A stretch of DNA of 64,000 nt from an uncultured Eubacteriales bacterium (GCA_900319795.1 ONPU01000006.1:1-64000); one strand, 5' to 3'. Numbered from the stretch's first letter, positions 1-9,550 are shown. Program-made: numbers and translations. The notes: generated by a model from the sequence alone, not told the origin.

Positions 1-905
1 CTTAGCTCATGGGAACCGTGGCCGAATATAACGTTTGCGCCGGCATCAATACAGGCGTGACAAAACTCGACGATAAACGGTGCCGGTTTGTCGGCACTTT
101 CGCTCATCTGATGGGAATGGAAACTGACCACCACACAGTCCGCCTGGAGAGTTGCTTCCTGAATGGCGTTTTTTACTCTCTCCATGTCGGCTGGATGCGG
201 GTGATTAACCCTGCGGTTGCACCCGCCTTTTACAAACTTTATTTCCCGTAGGAAGAGCTCTTCGCTTTGCTCAGACGCTGGTGAAACCTCACTGGCTTTT
301 CTATAGCCGTAGGCAATCGCCCATTTGTAGCCATCGTTCATGCCTGTCTCTTCAGCAACTTTGCTCAAGGTATGAAAGTTTTCTTCCGTCACCTCATAAT
401 ATTCAATTCTTCTGAGCGGGTTAATGCCCGGTCGCCCAGGCACAATGCCGCCTTGAGGACCGGCTGCGTCCGTATCATGGTATGAACTGGTTACACCAAT
501 AAAGGCAACCCTTCCTTCCCGACATTCCACATATTTAGGCAAAGCCGCCTCGGCCAGATTTCTGCCTGCCCCTACGTAGGTCATTCCCGCATCCTTCAGG
601 TGGCGGATGGTGGCTTCCAGTCCTTTTTGACAATAATCAAGAGCATGGTTGTTGGCTATGCTCAGCACATTAAAGCCCTGCTGCTTTAAGTCGTCAAGGA
701 CGGCGGGATTGGCCATCGAATACGCACCGCCGGGGAATGCCGACGGATAGCCCTCATTGTCATGGACTGTCGTTTCAAGATTGCCGAAACAGGCATCATG
801 GCAATCTAACAAGTGCTTTATCTCGTCATAGCCGCAGTAGCCTTTTGAGGGCAGTCGCTTTGCTACAATGATGTCTCCGACTCCAAGAATATTCATTTCA
901 GACAT
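1..905 (-). CDS. CapA family (PGA_cap) protein, C-terminus cut by window edge
   Basis: About 301 codons are visible from the ATG at 905; the frame is open to base 1, so the end is missing. The protein starts MSEMNILGVGDIIVAKRL and shows the features of the CapA/PgsA calcineurin-like fold: GD near residues 10-11, GNLET at 41-45, NNHALD at 85-90, then a SFHSH segment and GHGSHELRG at the visible end. Family members are metallophosphatase-like proteins tied to poly-gamma-glutamate capsule or to cell-surface polymer modification. There is no signal peptide, so a cytoplasmic role is likely, unlike membrane-anchored PgsA. It starts 8 bp after the ATP-grasp gene and is probably co-transcribed with it. 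The exact substrate cannot be read from the sequence. Confidence 0.85.
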   Translation of the reverse strand, partial: MSEMNILGVGDIIVAKRLPSKGYCGYDEIKHLLDCHDACFGNLETTVHDNEGYPSAFPGGAYSMANPAVLDDLKQQGFNVLSIANNHALDYCQKGLEATIRHLKDAGMTYVGAGRNLAEAALPKYVECREGRVAFIGVTSSYHDTDAAGPQGGIVPGRPGINPLRRIEYYEVTEENFHTLSKVAEETGMNDGYKWAIAYGYRKASEVSPASEQSEELFLREIKFVKGGCNRRVNHPHPADMERVKNAIQEATLQADCVVVSFHSHQMSESADKPAPFIVEFCHACIDAGANVIFGHGSHEL

Positions 906-913
906 GATGCCCC

Positions 914-2077
914 CTATTTAATGTTTTCGAATCTTGAAGGGTATTTGCCTTGCCACCAATACTCTTTGGTAGGATGGTAGCCGATGAGTTGTTCAAACTC
1001 CTCACGCATTCCTCTGTGATGAATCAGCTGGGAACTGCTGATTCCGGCATTTTCATTGCCCTCCATCACAATCCACTCTCCGTCCTTGTCATAGACAAAA
1101 TCCCAGCCGATGTAGCGCAGGGTGGGCAGACGCTCGGACATCTCGATGGCTTTCTGGCAGAGTTTACCCCATCGGGGAATCTTGATACCCTTAATCGTGA
1201 AATGGGTGTCTGGATGCACATCAGTAGTCTTACCTAACTTATCAAAACCAGTAGTTTCCACCACGCCTGTACCCGCATTGATGCCTGCAACAATGCTACC
1301 GGTTGCTGCTGCACTGATAAAATTTCCACCCACACCGATGCGGACGTAAGGATACCATAGACGGATGTCGCCATCTCCCAGATTGATGGTGAGCATCCGC
1401 ACACTGTTGACACTGGCAGGATGAAGCATAGCCATTTCCTCGCCTTGTTCAATCAGTTCCTCCAACAGCACGCCCTTTTCGGTGCCACAGTTCCAATGGC
1501 TGTTGACCTCCTTTATTTCTGCAAACAGCTGGTTGAAGAGCGTGTGGAGATTTGCATTTCCAACCTCCACTTTGCGGACTCCCAACGATAGGCCGAGACC
1601 GACGGGCTTGACGACGAACGTGGGGTGACGCTGGCAGAAGGCCTCGAAAGCAGGGAAGTCCTGCTCGCTTTCGAGCAGCAGCACCTCGCGCCGGTAGGCA
1701 TCCTTCAGCAGCTGGTAGGCATGCCACTTGTTGCTCAGCAGGTGCATGTCCTCCTTCTTGTTCAGATGGTATATGTAGTCGAAGCGTCCTCGGAAGGTGA
1801 TGTACTGGCGCTTCTTTTCGTCGGTAGCTCCTAACTGCTCGTGGGAGAACTCTTCGGGTGTATCGATACCATATTGCCAGTAGTCGTAAGTAGCAATGGC
1901 AAAGATGTCCTCTATGCTCCTGCCGCCCGCTATGTCGGGTCTGGTTTTGGCACGTACCTCCAACTTCTTCTTAATGTCTTGGATGATCCACGGATTGTAG
2001 ATTTCGGGATAAGCCTCTACAATCTCACGACCTGTGCGAATCTGATAGGCCTCGTCTTCACTTGCGTATAGTCTCAT
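914..2077 (-). CDS. Sugar-transfer-associated ATP-grasp protein
   Basis: This 387-aa protein resembles the ATP-grasp family found in polysaccharide loci (ATPgrasp_ST type). Visible parts are an N-terminal helical region, the segment FVVKPVGLGLSLGVRKV (about 150-170) matching the ATP-binding lysine and flexible loop, and a C-terminal GWDFVYD...WIVMEGNENAG block (about 315-345) with the acidic and Asn ligands for Mg-ATP. Such enzymes usually join a carboxylate to an amine, so here it may add an amino acid or similar group to a glycan. A good ribosome site (AGGTGA) precedes the ATG. The CapA-like gene follows directly, and the pair probably works together. The substrate is unknown. Confidence 0.8.
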   Translation of the reverse strand: MRLYASEDEAYQIRTGREIVEAYPEIYNPWIIQDIKKKLEVRAKTRPDIAGGRSIEDIFAIATYDYWQYGIDTPEEFSHEQLGATDEKKRQYITFRGRFDYIYHLNKKEDMHLLSNKWHAYQLLKDAYRREVLLLESEQDFPAFEAFCQRHPTFVVKPVGLGLSLGVRKVEVGNANLHTLFNQLFAEIKEVNSHWNCGTEKGVLLEELIEQGEEMAMLHPASVNSVRMLTINLGDGDIRLWYPYVRIGVGGNFISAAATGSIVAGINAGTGVVETTGFDKLGKTTDVHPDTHFTIKGIKIPRWGKLCQKAIEMSERLPTLRYIGWDFVYDKDGEWIVMEGNENAGISSSQLIHHRGMREEFEQLIGYHPTKEYWWQGKYPSRFENIK

Positions 2078-2145
2078 ATATTTTCACCTATTTGATATTG
2101 AATGATTACAAAAACGTTTTCTGTTTCAGCGATTCTGCCATTTGA

Positions 2146-2467
2146 TCATAAGAAATGATAACGATTCAGAATGTCGTGAAGCTCGTCGCGTGAGCAGAAC
2201 ATCATCAGGTCGATGATGCTCAAGTCGGGAACGAACTCGCCACCAAATTGTTTGTAGCGGATGTCCTCGTTGCGCCGCAGGAACTGGAGGTTGATGCCCA
2301 TCTCGCGGAAAGCATCCTTGTCGTAATAGCCCATCCCCTTTTAATCTGTTTATGATTTTCAAGTAGTCCTGAGACGACTTCCCTTTATAAAGCTCAGGGT
2401 GCCGTGAAACAATTTCCTTTCCCATTGCAATCTGCGTTTTCAAATCATCTGTTTTCTGAAGCATCAT
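2146..2467 (-). pseudogene. Frameshifted relic ending in a WbqC-like C-terminus
   Basis: A frame opens at 2467 behind a strong ribosome site (AAAGGAG) and encodes about 44 residues (MMLQKTDDLKTQIAMGKEIV...). After that the recognisable protein moves to another frame and continues as GYYDKDAFREMGINLQFL...YKQFGGEFVPDLSIIDLMMF, ending at 2146. The second part matches the C-terminal end of WbqC-family proteins of polysaccharide loci. The first part instead resembles the N-terminus of the neighbouring ATP-grasp protein (compare QIRTGREIVEAYPEIY). The locus therefore looks like a join of two gene ends plus a frameshift, with the bulk of WbqC missing. A functional short protein seems unlikely. Confidence 0.65.
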
Positions 2468-2676
2468 TATTTTTACTCCTTTTTATTTCTGTTAATGTAC
2501 GGAATGCCGTAAATATAATAGAGCTTAATGCTCTGCGCCCCGATTCGTTCCAGATAAAGCAAAAGAAAATTGAAAAAACGATTTCTGCCGATTATTCATA
2601 GCAACTCACCGCTTTCGCAAAAAGCAGGCACGTTCTTAATAACCCGTATTGTTTATGGAATAATCTCAAATATTTT
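2468..2676. other. Intergenic gap, no gene seen
   Basis: About 209 A+T-rich bases separate the WbqC-like relic from the broken glycosyltransferase. I see no coding frame with family resemblance, no RNA gene and no clear terminator. The ribosome site for the frame starting at 2467 lies at its low-coordinate edge. Confidence 0.5.
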
Positions 2677-3392
2677 TTATTTGAGACTATATCGCGATAC
2701 TTTTTTTGTTTGAACAAAATATCTGCCTCCTTTGCCCTTATCACCTCTTGAAAAATGTCTGTACACACTCATTGTTTTATTTAGAAAGCGCACCTTCCCG
2801 GATAATGTCAGATAAATAGCTCTTGAATAATCACCAAACCATCTGTTTATTATCTCATTAGGAATTAGAAAAGCTCTTTTTTTGCCAGAAGAGAAGAGGT
2901 ATGAAAGGCACTGCCGCCTCTCCAAATCACATCTTCCAGGGTTATGTCTCTTGATCTCCCCTTTTTATACATCAGTGTTGATTTGTTATCTCTGCAATTA
3001 TATCTCAGAGTATTGTGAACACAGGCAACATAATCCTCGTGATTTTTCATGAAATCAACCTGTTCTTGAAGCTTATCAGGAGCGCACCAATAATCATCCC
3101 CCTCACATAAGGCAAAATACTCTCCCTCTAATAACGGTTGAATATAGTTGCGCATAATTCCGATACCCGCTTGATACTGATTCTCTTCCTGTAAAATGGG
3201 GACAAATAATTCGGGATACTTCTCGGCATACTCACGAATAATCGCCTGCGTATTATCAGTCGATGCGTCGTCGTGAATGACTATTTTGTATTGAAAATCA
3301 GTCTTCTGTGACAAAAACCCATCAAGAGCATTTCTTATATATTTTTCATGATTGTACGCTATACATACTACAGTAACCAACGCACCACTCAT
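2677..3392 (-). pseudogene. GT2-family glycosyltransferase split by a frameshift in A7
   Basis: From ATG 3392 the frame encodes a typical GT-A nucleotide-sugar domain: VTVVCIAYNHEKYIRNAL (6-23), HDDAST (about 40-45) and the DxD-like EGDDYW (about 96-101). It stops at 2865, just after HTSSLLAKKEL. The family continues in the next frame (KKRAFLIPNEIINRWFGDYSRAIYLTLSGKVRFLNKTMSVYR) to a stop at 2677. The switch falls at a run of seven A residues (2877-2883 on the plus strand as T7), arranged as A AAA AAA in the reading frame. A -1 slip there restores the protein exactly. It could be a decayed gene, a sequencing slip, a phase-variable gene or a slippage-expressed one. Even when joined, about 238 aa is short for the family. 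Confidence 0.75.
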
Positions 3393-3425
3393 TTTTCTCC
3401 TCCATATATGTTCGCAACGGTCGCA

Positions 3426-4706
3426 CTAAATATAACGCGCATCTTCACTACTATACGAAGTAGCGCACATCAACGTGAATACGACGGGATAGAAAACCCC
3501 CATACATTCACCTTTAATTTCAAATACAATGAAAGCTATAAAACCCATAATTGCAAGCATACCGTATTCTGATTCTTTTCTGATTTTCGGAATTGTTTTT
3601 AACGTAGCCACAATGAGAAAAACAACAAACAAGAACCCGATCAATCCATAATAAAGAATCGCACGCATGTAACCAAGGTCAGTAGACATATAGTATCTAC
3701 CGTTTTCGCTCATATACAAGCCGTCTCCAAACAGCAAAGTTGGGATGCTTGGAACAAACGTCATTCGCCTCATAATGTTCAGCGATGTTGCGTTGAATCC
3801 CCTGCCGTTTAACATGTTGGTGAACACTTCCAGCTGCCATGCCAGACTTGCGTTATCTCCTTCAAATTGGCCTATAAGCTGTATCGCAATAAGAGCAGCA
3901 AAAACACCCAACAGAACAAACTTGAGAAATGTTGTGATACGGCCCAGCTTCGTTAAAACCATAATCACAAATAGAACGAGGAAAATAATCGAGAGCAGAA
4001 GGCTCGTCCTGGAGTACAAGAATTCTCCGAAGATCGTCAATAGATATAGAACCCATATTCCCAACCTGATTCTGGTTTTTTCTCGTAAGCTCTTAAACGC
4101 AAAGAACAAAACGAACAGATTTGCGAGCGCACACTTTATTCCGGAATTGTATACGGACAGTCCGGCAAAGCCGATTCTGGTTCTGTATTTTTCTACTTGT
4201 ATTACACTACGCGCATAATCTGACATACTTACGGTCTTTATGATGAATTCTCTGTATGGCGGAAAAACTATGGCAATAATCGAAGAGAAAACATATAGTA
4301 CCATCGCATAAACAAATATGCGCATAAACTTTTCAGACAGGTCGTTTTCACCCTCTGTCTTGTAAATACGAACACAGATTGCAAGGCAATATAGTACTGC
4401 TGTGACGATTGTGATATATTCTCCAAAATATGAAAAATCCCTTGTTCCATGAAGAAGAGGGGTTAGAAGAATCATGATTCCCCACGTCAAAAACAGCAAG
4501 AGGACTATTTTCTTTTTGTAATAACGAAGAACCATTCTGTTGAGGATCTCCGAGACGATTCTTGCATTCAGCACAAGATATACGCCAACCAAAGACCACA
4601 AGAGCAGCTTCTGTACTGTTTCATACATATTAAAGTAAAAAACATTCATTAAATACGCAGTTATCAGCACAGTGGTTATTCGCCGAGGGTTAATTCGAAT
4701 TACCAT
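3426..4706 (-). CDS. Wzy / O-antigen ligase-like polysaccharide polymerase
   Basis: This 426-aa protein is almost entirely hydrophobic, with about ten or more membrane-spanning segments. A long extracytoplasmic loop at about residues 280-340 (AWQLEVFTNMLNGRGFN...LFGDGLYMSENGRYY) is typical of Wzy polymerases and WaaL ligases. Wzy enzymes join lipid-linked repeat units outside the membrane. Sequence identity within this class is low, so the call rests on topology and on its place among glycosyltransferases. An AGGA ribosome site precedes the ATG. The A+T-rich base use fits a transferred locus. Confidence 0.7.
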   Translation of the reverse strand: MVIRINPRRITTVLITAYLMNVFYFNMYETVQKLLLWSLVGVYLVLNARIVSEILNRMVLRYYKKKIVLLLFLTWGIMILLTPLLHGTRDFSYFGEYITIVTAVLYCLAICVRIYKTEGENDLSEKFMRIFVYAMVLYVFSSIIAIVFPPYREFIIKTVSMSDYARSVIQVEKYRTRIGFAGLSVYNSGIKCALANLFVLFFAFKSLREKTRIRLGIWVLYLLTIFGEFLYSRTSLLLSIIFLVLFVIMVLTKLGRITTFLKFVLLGVFAALIAIQLIGQFEGDNASLAWQLEVFTNMLNGRGFNATSLNIMRRMTFVPSIPTLLFGDGLYMSENGRYYMSTDLGYMRAILYYGLIGFLFVVFLIVATLKTIPKIRKESEYGMLAIMGFIAFIVFEIKGECMGVFYPVVFTLMCATSYSSEDARYI

Positions 4707-4754
4707 AAGCGCATCCTTTAGATGTTCGCAAAGCGGAGTAGGAAAATTCTCAAA

Positions 4755-5981
4755 TCACTTATATTCAATCATCGAAATCTTCTGATAAAAAACCGGTCTA
4801 TTGATATTTGAACTAAAAGACTTCTCGTACTTTATTAAAGCGTTATTTCTGATCTCATTCCTTTTTCCTTTCTCAAAACTCAGGAAAAGCTCTATGGCAT
4901 TTTTTACTTCTTCCGGTGATGGATCAAGCGAAAGAAGAAAACCCACATGACTATCACAAACCTCAGAGTTTCCCCCTACATCAGTCGCAATGATTGGTAT
5001 TCCATAGGACAATGCTTCAACCAATGATACAGGAATCCCTTCTGTCGTACTCAGATTCATTGCAAGATCAATCGCATGGTTTGCGTAGAATGCGTGTACC
5101 TCTGAATTGGGCAATGAACCCAGCCAGGACACGGTAATATTCGATGGCAGGTATTTCGACATTTCACGCAAATCATTGAATAGAACGCCATCGCCGATAT
5201 GGGTCCAATGTATGTTTGTTTCATTAATCAGGGAAAGCGCCCTTATCAACAAATCAAGCCTTTTTAATTCTATACATCTGCTGCATGTAACAATATGATA
5301 TGGATTGCCATCTGATGGAGATGAAACAGTCTGATTTTCCTTTACCGTTCCAAGATAATCTACATGACAGTTATCTACTCTCCATTTCCACTTGTCAGCG
5401 TGATTTTTCAAATACTCGTTCATTCGATTTTTGCTGATGAATGAAATATAATCCAGCCGCTCATGGCAGAACTCCTTGCATGAGTAGTCGATCTGTTGAT
5501 TTCGGGAATCATCTATTTCAAAAGCGTGGGCCAGAGAAACGAGGGTCGCTTCTTTGTAAGTATCTTTTAGCAAACTGACAGCATAGGCCGTTGCAAATAA
5601 CCAAAAGGACACGATCACCCATCTATTTCCCTGGTCGTCTATATACTTCCTGCATAATCTGTTCAGAACAGATTTGCACCGCATGAAGTACATCATGTTC
5701 TTGAGATAATCAACAGTCACAACCCTATTTACTGCCGCACGATATACGTCCTTCATAATCCTGCAATCTAACTGAACGAAGGATTCCGCCAGTTCCTTCG
5801 GTCCCCGGAAGGGTATAAACGGTTCATATATCACATTTGCGTATTGATCACAGACTGCCTGCAATTCACGGTCTTGCGGGGCAATTAGAACGACCTTCTC
5901 GTATTCCTGGGACGCAAATTGAATCTCATTGAACATAAAAGCGTGTATATTATGGCTAAAGAGAATGATCCGATCCCTCAT
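4755..5981 (-). CDS. Glycosyltransferase family 4 (GT-B fold)
   Basis: The 408-aa protein has the GT-B layout. The C-terminal half carries HIVTCSRCIELKRLDLLIRAL (donor-side start) and the EX7E-like block EGIPVSLVEALSYGIPIIATDVGG at about 314-337, which binds the nucleotide sugar. GGAG lies 8 bp before the ATG. It is separated by 5 bp from the preceding GT4 gene (stop at 5987), so the two are translated from one message. The sugar and linkage cannot be predicted. Confidence 0.85.
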   Translation of the reverse strand: MRDRIILFSHNIHAFMFNEIQFASQEYEKVVLIAPQDRELQAVCDQYANVIYEPFIPFRGPKELAESFVQLDCRIMKDVYRAAVNRVVTVDYLKNMMYFMRCKSVLNRLCRKYIDDQGNRWVIVSFWLFATAYAVSLLKDTYKEATLVSLAHAFEIDDSRNQQIDYSCKEFCHERLDYISFISKNRMNEYLKNHADKWKWRVDNCHVDYLGTVKENQTVSSPSDGNPYHIVTCSRCIELKRLDLLIRALSLINETNIHWTHIGDGVLFNDLREMSKYLPSNITVSWLGSLPNSEVHAFYANHAIDLAMNLSTTEGIPVSLVEALSYGIPIIATDVGGNSEVCDSHVGFLLSLDPSPEEVKNAIELFLSFEKGKRNEIRNNALIKYEKSFSSNINRPVFYQKISMIEYK

Positions 5982-5986
5982 GGCAA

Positions 5987-7201
5987 TTACTCCAGAATAT
6001 TTGACAAGTACATTTTCGCAACCTGACTGTCTGAATACTGAGTTGCGGTTGCTGCTGCCTTTTCTGAAATCTGTTTCTTCTCAGCATCTGTCATCCGTAG
6101 TATTTTTGAAATAATGCTCGCCAGCTCTTTGGAGTTTCCTTGTTCGCAAAGGAAACCATTGACTCCGTCGATGATGATGCCGTCAACGCCTCCGCCCTTT
6201 GCCGCAATCACGATACATCCTTGAAGCATGGCTTCCAAATAGACCAGCCCGAAGACTTCCTTCTCGCTGATTAAAGCAAAGACATCGCTTTGATACATCA
6301 TGTGAATCAAAGCATCTCTTTCAACTCTCCCTGTGAATACGATTCTTTCGGAAAAGCTGTGTTCCTTTGCGCTTTTTTCCAAGTCTTCCCTGAGTAGTCC
6401 TTCGCCCACAATGGTTAATTGACGAATATCTTCTTTTTCAAATTCAGCGCAGGCTGTGATCACGGCGTCAATTCGCTTATAATTCACCAATCTGCCTGCA
6501 CATATGACTTGCAGCTCATGATCTCTGATTGTCTTGCCTGAAACCTGCCGATCCTCAATGTACTGATCGGGAATACCGGAAGGGCATACAAAAGGATCAT
6601 AGGGCAAACCCAGGTTCGCTTTGAGTATTTCAGAATTGGTTTTCGATCTGCAACCTATCCGATGAATGTTCTTTATGTATTGTCTGACATTGTATTTGTT
6701 TATGTAGTTACTGGTAACTTCGCTATGAAACACAAAAGCGGATTTACAGTGATAATGCTCAGTCAACATAGAAATGAGACGCAGCTGCGGATTTAGCCAG
6801 TGTCCTGTAATGACATCTGGAACAAAGCCATTTGCAGATAGAATATCTGCAATGATTTCTACCTGATGCTTACACCGCGTTTCAGTAAAGTTTCCACTCG
6901 GGATATATTTCAGCATCGGCCTGTTATAAACAAGTACGCCTTCATCGATCAAATCGAAAGGCTTCGCCCATGTTCGACTGGACAGATTTGATTCTATGAT
7001 ATTGTACTTTTTCATCAGGAACGGCTTGATGAAATTGACTCCCCAATAGCAAATCAGGGGAAATTTTGTCGAATTCACAACAACAATGACTCTGTTCCCT
7101 TGCTTTACCCATTCTCTTGCAAAATATGGGACGATCCACGGGGAATCTTTTTTGGGGTAATTCTTGTTTGGATACTCATTGGTAAGGCAAAGGATATTCA
7201 T
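5987..7201 (-). CDS. Glycosyltransferase family 4 (GT-B fold)
   Basis: The ATG at 7201 (MNILCLTNEYPNKN) is chosen because AGGTGA lies just upstream; a start ten codons earlier would overlap glf more and has no better site. The 404-aa protein has LQVICAGRLVNYKRIDAVI in its C-terminal domain and the nucleotide-sugar block EVFGLVYLEAMLQGCIVIAAKGGG at about 315-338. The N-terminal acceptor domain contains DVITGHWLNPQL. It overlaps the last bases before the glf stop region within one operon. It probably adds one sugar of the repeat unit; specificity is unknown. Confidence 0.85.
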   Translation of the reverse strand: MNILCLTNEYPNKNYPKKDSPWIVPYFAREWVKQGNRVIVVVNSTKFPLICYWGVNFIKPFLMKKYNIIESNLSSRTWAKPFDLIDEGVLVYNRPMLKYIPSGNFTETRCKHQVEIIADILSANGFVPDVITGHWLNPQLRLISMLTEHYHCKSAFVFHSEVTSNYINKYNVRQYIKNIHRIGCRSKTNSEILKANLGLPYDPFVCPSGIPDQYIEDRQVSGKTIRDHELQVICAGRLVNYKRIDAVITACAEFEKEDIRQLTIVGEGLLREDLEKSAKEHSFSERIVFTGRVERDALIHMMYQSDVFALISEKEVFGLVYLEAMLQGCIVIAAKGGGVDGIIIDGVNGFLCEQGNSKELASIISKILRMTDAEKKQISEKAAATATQYSDSQVAKMYLSNILE

Positions 7202-7205
7202 TTTC

Positions 7206-8297
7206 TCACCTGATCTCTTCCTCAAAAACATCCAGCGCTCTTCTTACGACATCATCCATATCGTAGTACTTGTATTCAGCCAGTCTTCCCAGGAAAATCA
7301 CATTTTTCTCCTGCGCAGCCATATCTCTGTATTGCTGGGCCAGAGCTTTCCACTCCGCCGTCGGGAACGTGTAAAAGGGCTCGTCCCCTTCGCAGGGGAT
7401 TTCTTTCAGGATGGTCGTCTTGTCGCTTTTCTGACCGGTCATCTTCTTGAATTCCGTAATTCTTGTGTACGCATAGTCCATTGGCCAGCGTGTGCTGGGA
7501 GCAGGCTGGTAAGATTCACAGTCATGCGTTTCAAAGAGAAACCGGATGCTGCGCCACTTGAGCTTCCCGAGCCGATCATCAAAATAATAGTCGAGAGGAC
7601 CAGTGTATATCAGTTTCTCATACTGGATATCCTTGAGTACCTCTTTATAGTCCGTGTTCAGCAGCACTTTGATTTCAGGATGATCGAGCATCCTTTGACA
7701 CATCTTGGTAAAGCCGCCCTTCGGATTCCCCTGGTACTGATCCGTAAAATATCTGGTGTCACGGTTTTTTCGGAACGGAATCCTGCTGATCACGCTCTTA
7801 TCAAGCTGCGAGGGGTCCACGCCCCACTGTTTGATCGTGAAGTACTTGAAAAACTTCTCGTATATATCACGCCCGCCTTGGCTCAATACGACATCTTCAC
7901 TTGTCTTGATTTCGTCGAGCTTTACTCTGCGGCTTTCGATGAATCCTTCCATCTCATCCTCAGACAAATTCATGTTATAGAGCTGATTGATAGTTTCCAG
8001 TGAGATGGGCATGGGGACAAAGTTTCCGTTCACATAGGAAAGCACCCTGTGCTGGTAATCATGCCAGTCACAGTATTGGCAGATATAGTCAAACACTTCC
8101 TTGTCGTTCGTGTGGAATGTATGTGGTCCATACATCTGAACCAGGATACCGGCAGCATCATATTCATCATATACGTTTCCGCCGATGTGACCGCGTTTTT
8201 CGATCACAAGCACCTTTTCATGAAGCTGGGTTGCGATCCGCTCCGCGACCGTGATTCCGGCAAGTCCGGCGCCCACTACAACATATTTGAACTTCAT
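7206..8297 (-). CDS. glf: UDP-galactopyranose mutase
   Basis: The 363-aa protein begins with an FAD-binding motif, VVVGAGLAGITVAER (residues 6-20), followed by GGNVYDEYDAAGILVQMYGPHTFHT, a segment highly conserved in Glf. KQWGVDPSQLDKSVISRIPFR, FTDQYQGNPKGGF and the C-terminal FLGRLAEYKYYDMDDVV complete the family signature. The enzyme converts UDP-galactopyranose to UDP-galactofuranose, so the glycan built by this locus probably contains galactofuranose. Its start overlaps the stop of the upstream GT4 gene by 4 bp (ATGA), which indicates translational coupling. Confidence 0.95.
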   Translation of the reverse strand: MKFKYVVVGAGLAGITVAERIATQLHEKVLVIEKRGHIGGNVYDEYDAAGILVQMYGPHTFHTNDKEVFDYICQYCDWHDYQHRVLSYVNGNFVPMPISLETINQLYNMNLSEDEMEGFIESRRVKLDEIKTSEDVVLSQGGRDIYEKFFKYFTIKQWGVDPSQLDKSVISRIPFRKNRDTRYFTDQYQGNPKGGFTKMCQRMLDHPEIKVLLNTDYKEVLKDIQYEKLIYTGPLDYYFDDRLGKLKWRSIRFLFETHDCESYQPAPSTRWPMDYAYTRITEFKKMTGQKSDKTTILKEIPCEGDEPFYTFPTAEWKALAQQYRDMAAQEKNVIFLGRLAEYKYYDMDDVVRRALDVFEEEIR

Positions 8298-9550
8298 CGT
8301 TTCCTCTCCTCGGCCATCTCCAGGATATATTCCCCAAACTCTTTGTAGACATTGCTTACATCAAAGGCTCGTTCAAACAAATCTCTTGAATTCTTCTTCA
8401 TCCGATCCAGCAGTTCTCGATTGTCTGACAGCCTTTTTAGCGCCTGATAAAGCTCCTCCGCGTTTTCATAGTGAAGCCCGCATTCGTTCTTTGTGATGAC
8501 ATCCAGCATGATGCCTGTCGGCTGAAGCATAACCGCCAATCCCAGGGATAAGGATTCGCTGAATTTGTTTGGCATCTGCATATCAAAGTTCTCATTCTTC
8601 TTATAGGCCATAAGCCCTATATCAGAAAGATACCCGATATCGGCAATATCCGTCTGATTCACCCATCCGGGAAGGATAACATTCTTCAGTTCTTTCTCTT
8701 TTACAAGCTTCTGGTAGTGTTCAAGCAATTCACCTTTGCCACAAAGCATGAAAAGAACGTCTGTCCCTCTCTCCTGGCATAGCGCGGCAGCTTCCATCAG
8801 CGTGTCAAAATCAACGAGCTGCCCAAATTGGCCAAAGAAACAGCAGATGATCCCAGGATAGTTTTCATATTCTTTCCACCTGGAGTTTTCACTTAATGCT
8901 GTCGCAGCTCCTTGATCGGGATAAGATACGAAGAAAACTCTGTCGTTTTTTCCCCGGCTTCTCCCAGCGTAGTTGAGCCCCCATTGAAGATACGGTTCCG
9001 TCGTACCGACAAGACCATCCGCGTGCTTGAGGGCATGACCCAGCATGATCCGCAAGGGTATGATTCCAACGGAAACGGCTGTTCGCATCAATCCATGAAA
9101 GGGAGAAACAAATACGTCAGGGTTGAGGTCTCTCAAATCAACAATGACCGGAATATTGTGTTCTCTGCCAAATTTCACCGTGAAATGCGCCTGCGCGACC
9201 GTCGGCATCGCAGATACAATCACGTCGGGCAATTCCTCGTTCTTTGCCCTTATGTAGAAGCCCTTTGCGGTCTTCCATTCATGGATCATTCTTCTGACGC
9301 AGACATTCTTTTGATACCCGCAGGAATGGATCAGCTTCATTTCCAGATGGTCTGTGACTTTGATATCCTTATCTGCGCGATACCTGAACTTTTTCTGGTA
9401 ATGATTAAAAGTGGACTGCCACCAGGTCACTTCCGGTCCGAGTTTTTCAAGCTCAAAAGCGAGGAGTCCCATCCTTTGAAGCCTTGGGTTATTGTCATCC
9501 CCCGGAAGATTCTCTCCTTCATTTACCAGCCAAACCTTAAGTTGTCTCAT
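8294..9550 (-). CDS. WbuB/WcaI-like glycosyltransferase family 4
   Basis: The 418-aa protein begins with LKVWLVNEGENLPGDDNNPRLQRMG, the N-terminal style of WbuB/WcaI-like glycosyltransferases. It has PVIVDLRDLNPDV near 140-152, FFGQFGQLVDFDTLMEA near 245-262 and FSESLSLGLAVMLQPTG near 340-356, where the usual EX7E acid pair is represented by the FSESL region. Family members often add amino or deoxy sugars as second sugar of the repeat. It overlaps the priming transferase start region (9537-9550) by 14 bp and glf by 4 bp, placing it directly after the initiating enzyme. Confidence 0.8.
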   Translation of the reverse strand: MRQLKVWLVNEGENLPGDDNNPRLQRMGLLAFELEKLGPEVTWWQSTFNHYQKKFRYRADKDIKVTDHLEMKLIHSCGYQKNVCVRRMIHEWKTAKGFYIRAKNEELPDVIVSAMPTVAQAHFTVKFGREHNIPVIVDLRDLNPDVFVSPFHGLMRTAVSVGIIPLRIMLGHALKHADGLVGTTEPYLQWGLNYAGRSRGKNDRVFFVSYPDQGAATALSENSRWKEYENYPGIICCFFGQFGQLVDFDTLMEAAALCQERGTDVLFMLCGKGELLEHYQKLVKEKELKNVILPGWVNQTDIADIGYLSDIGLMAYKKNENFDMQMPNKFSESLSLGLAVMLQPTGIMLDVITKNECGLHYENAEELYQALKRLSDNRELLDRMKKNSRDLFERAFDVSNVYKEFGEYILEMAEERKR

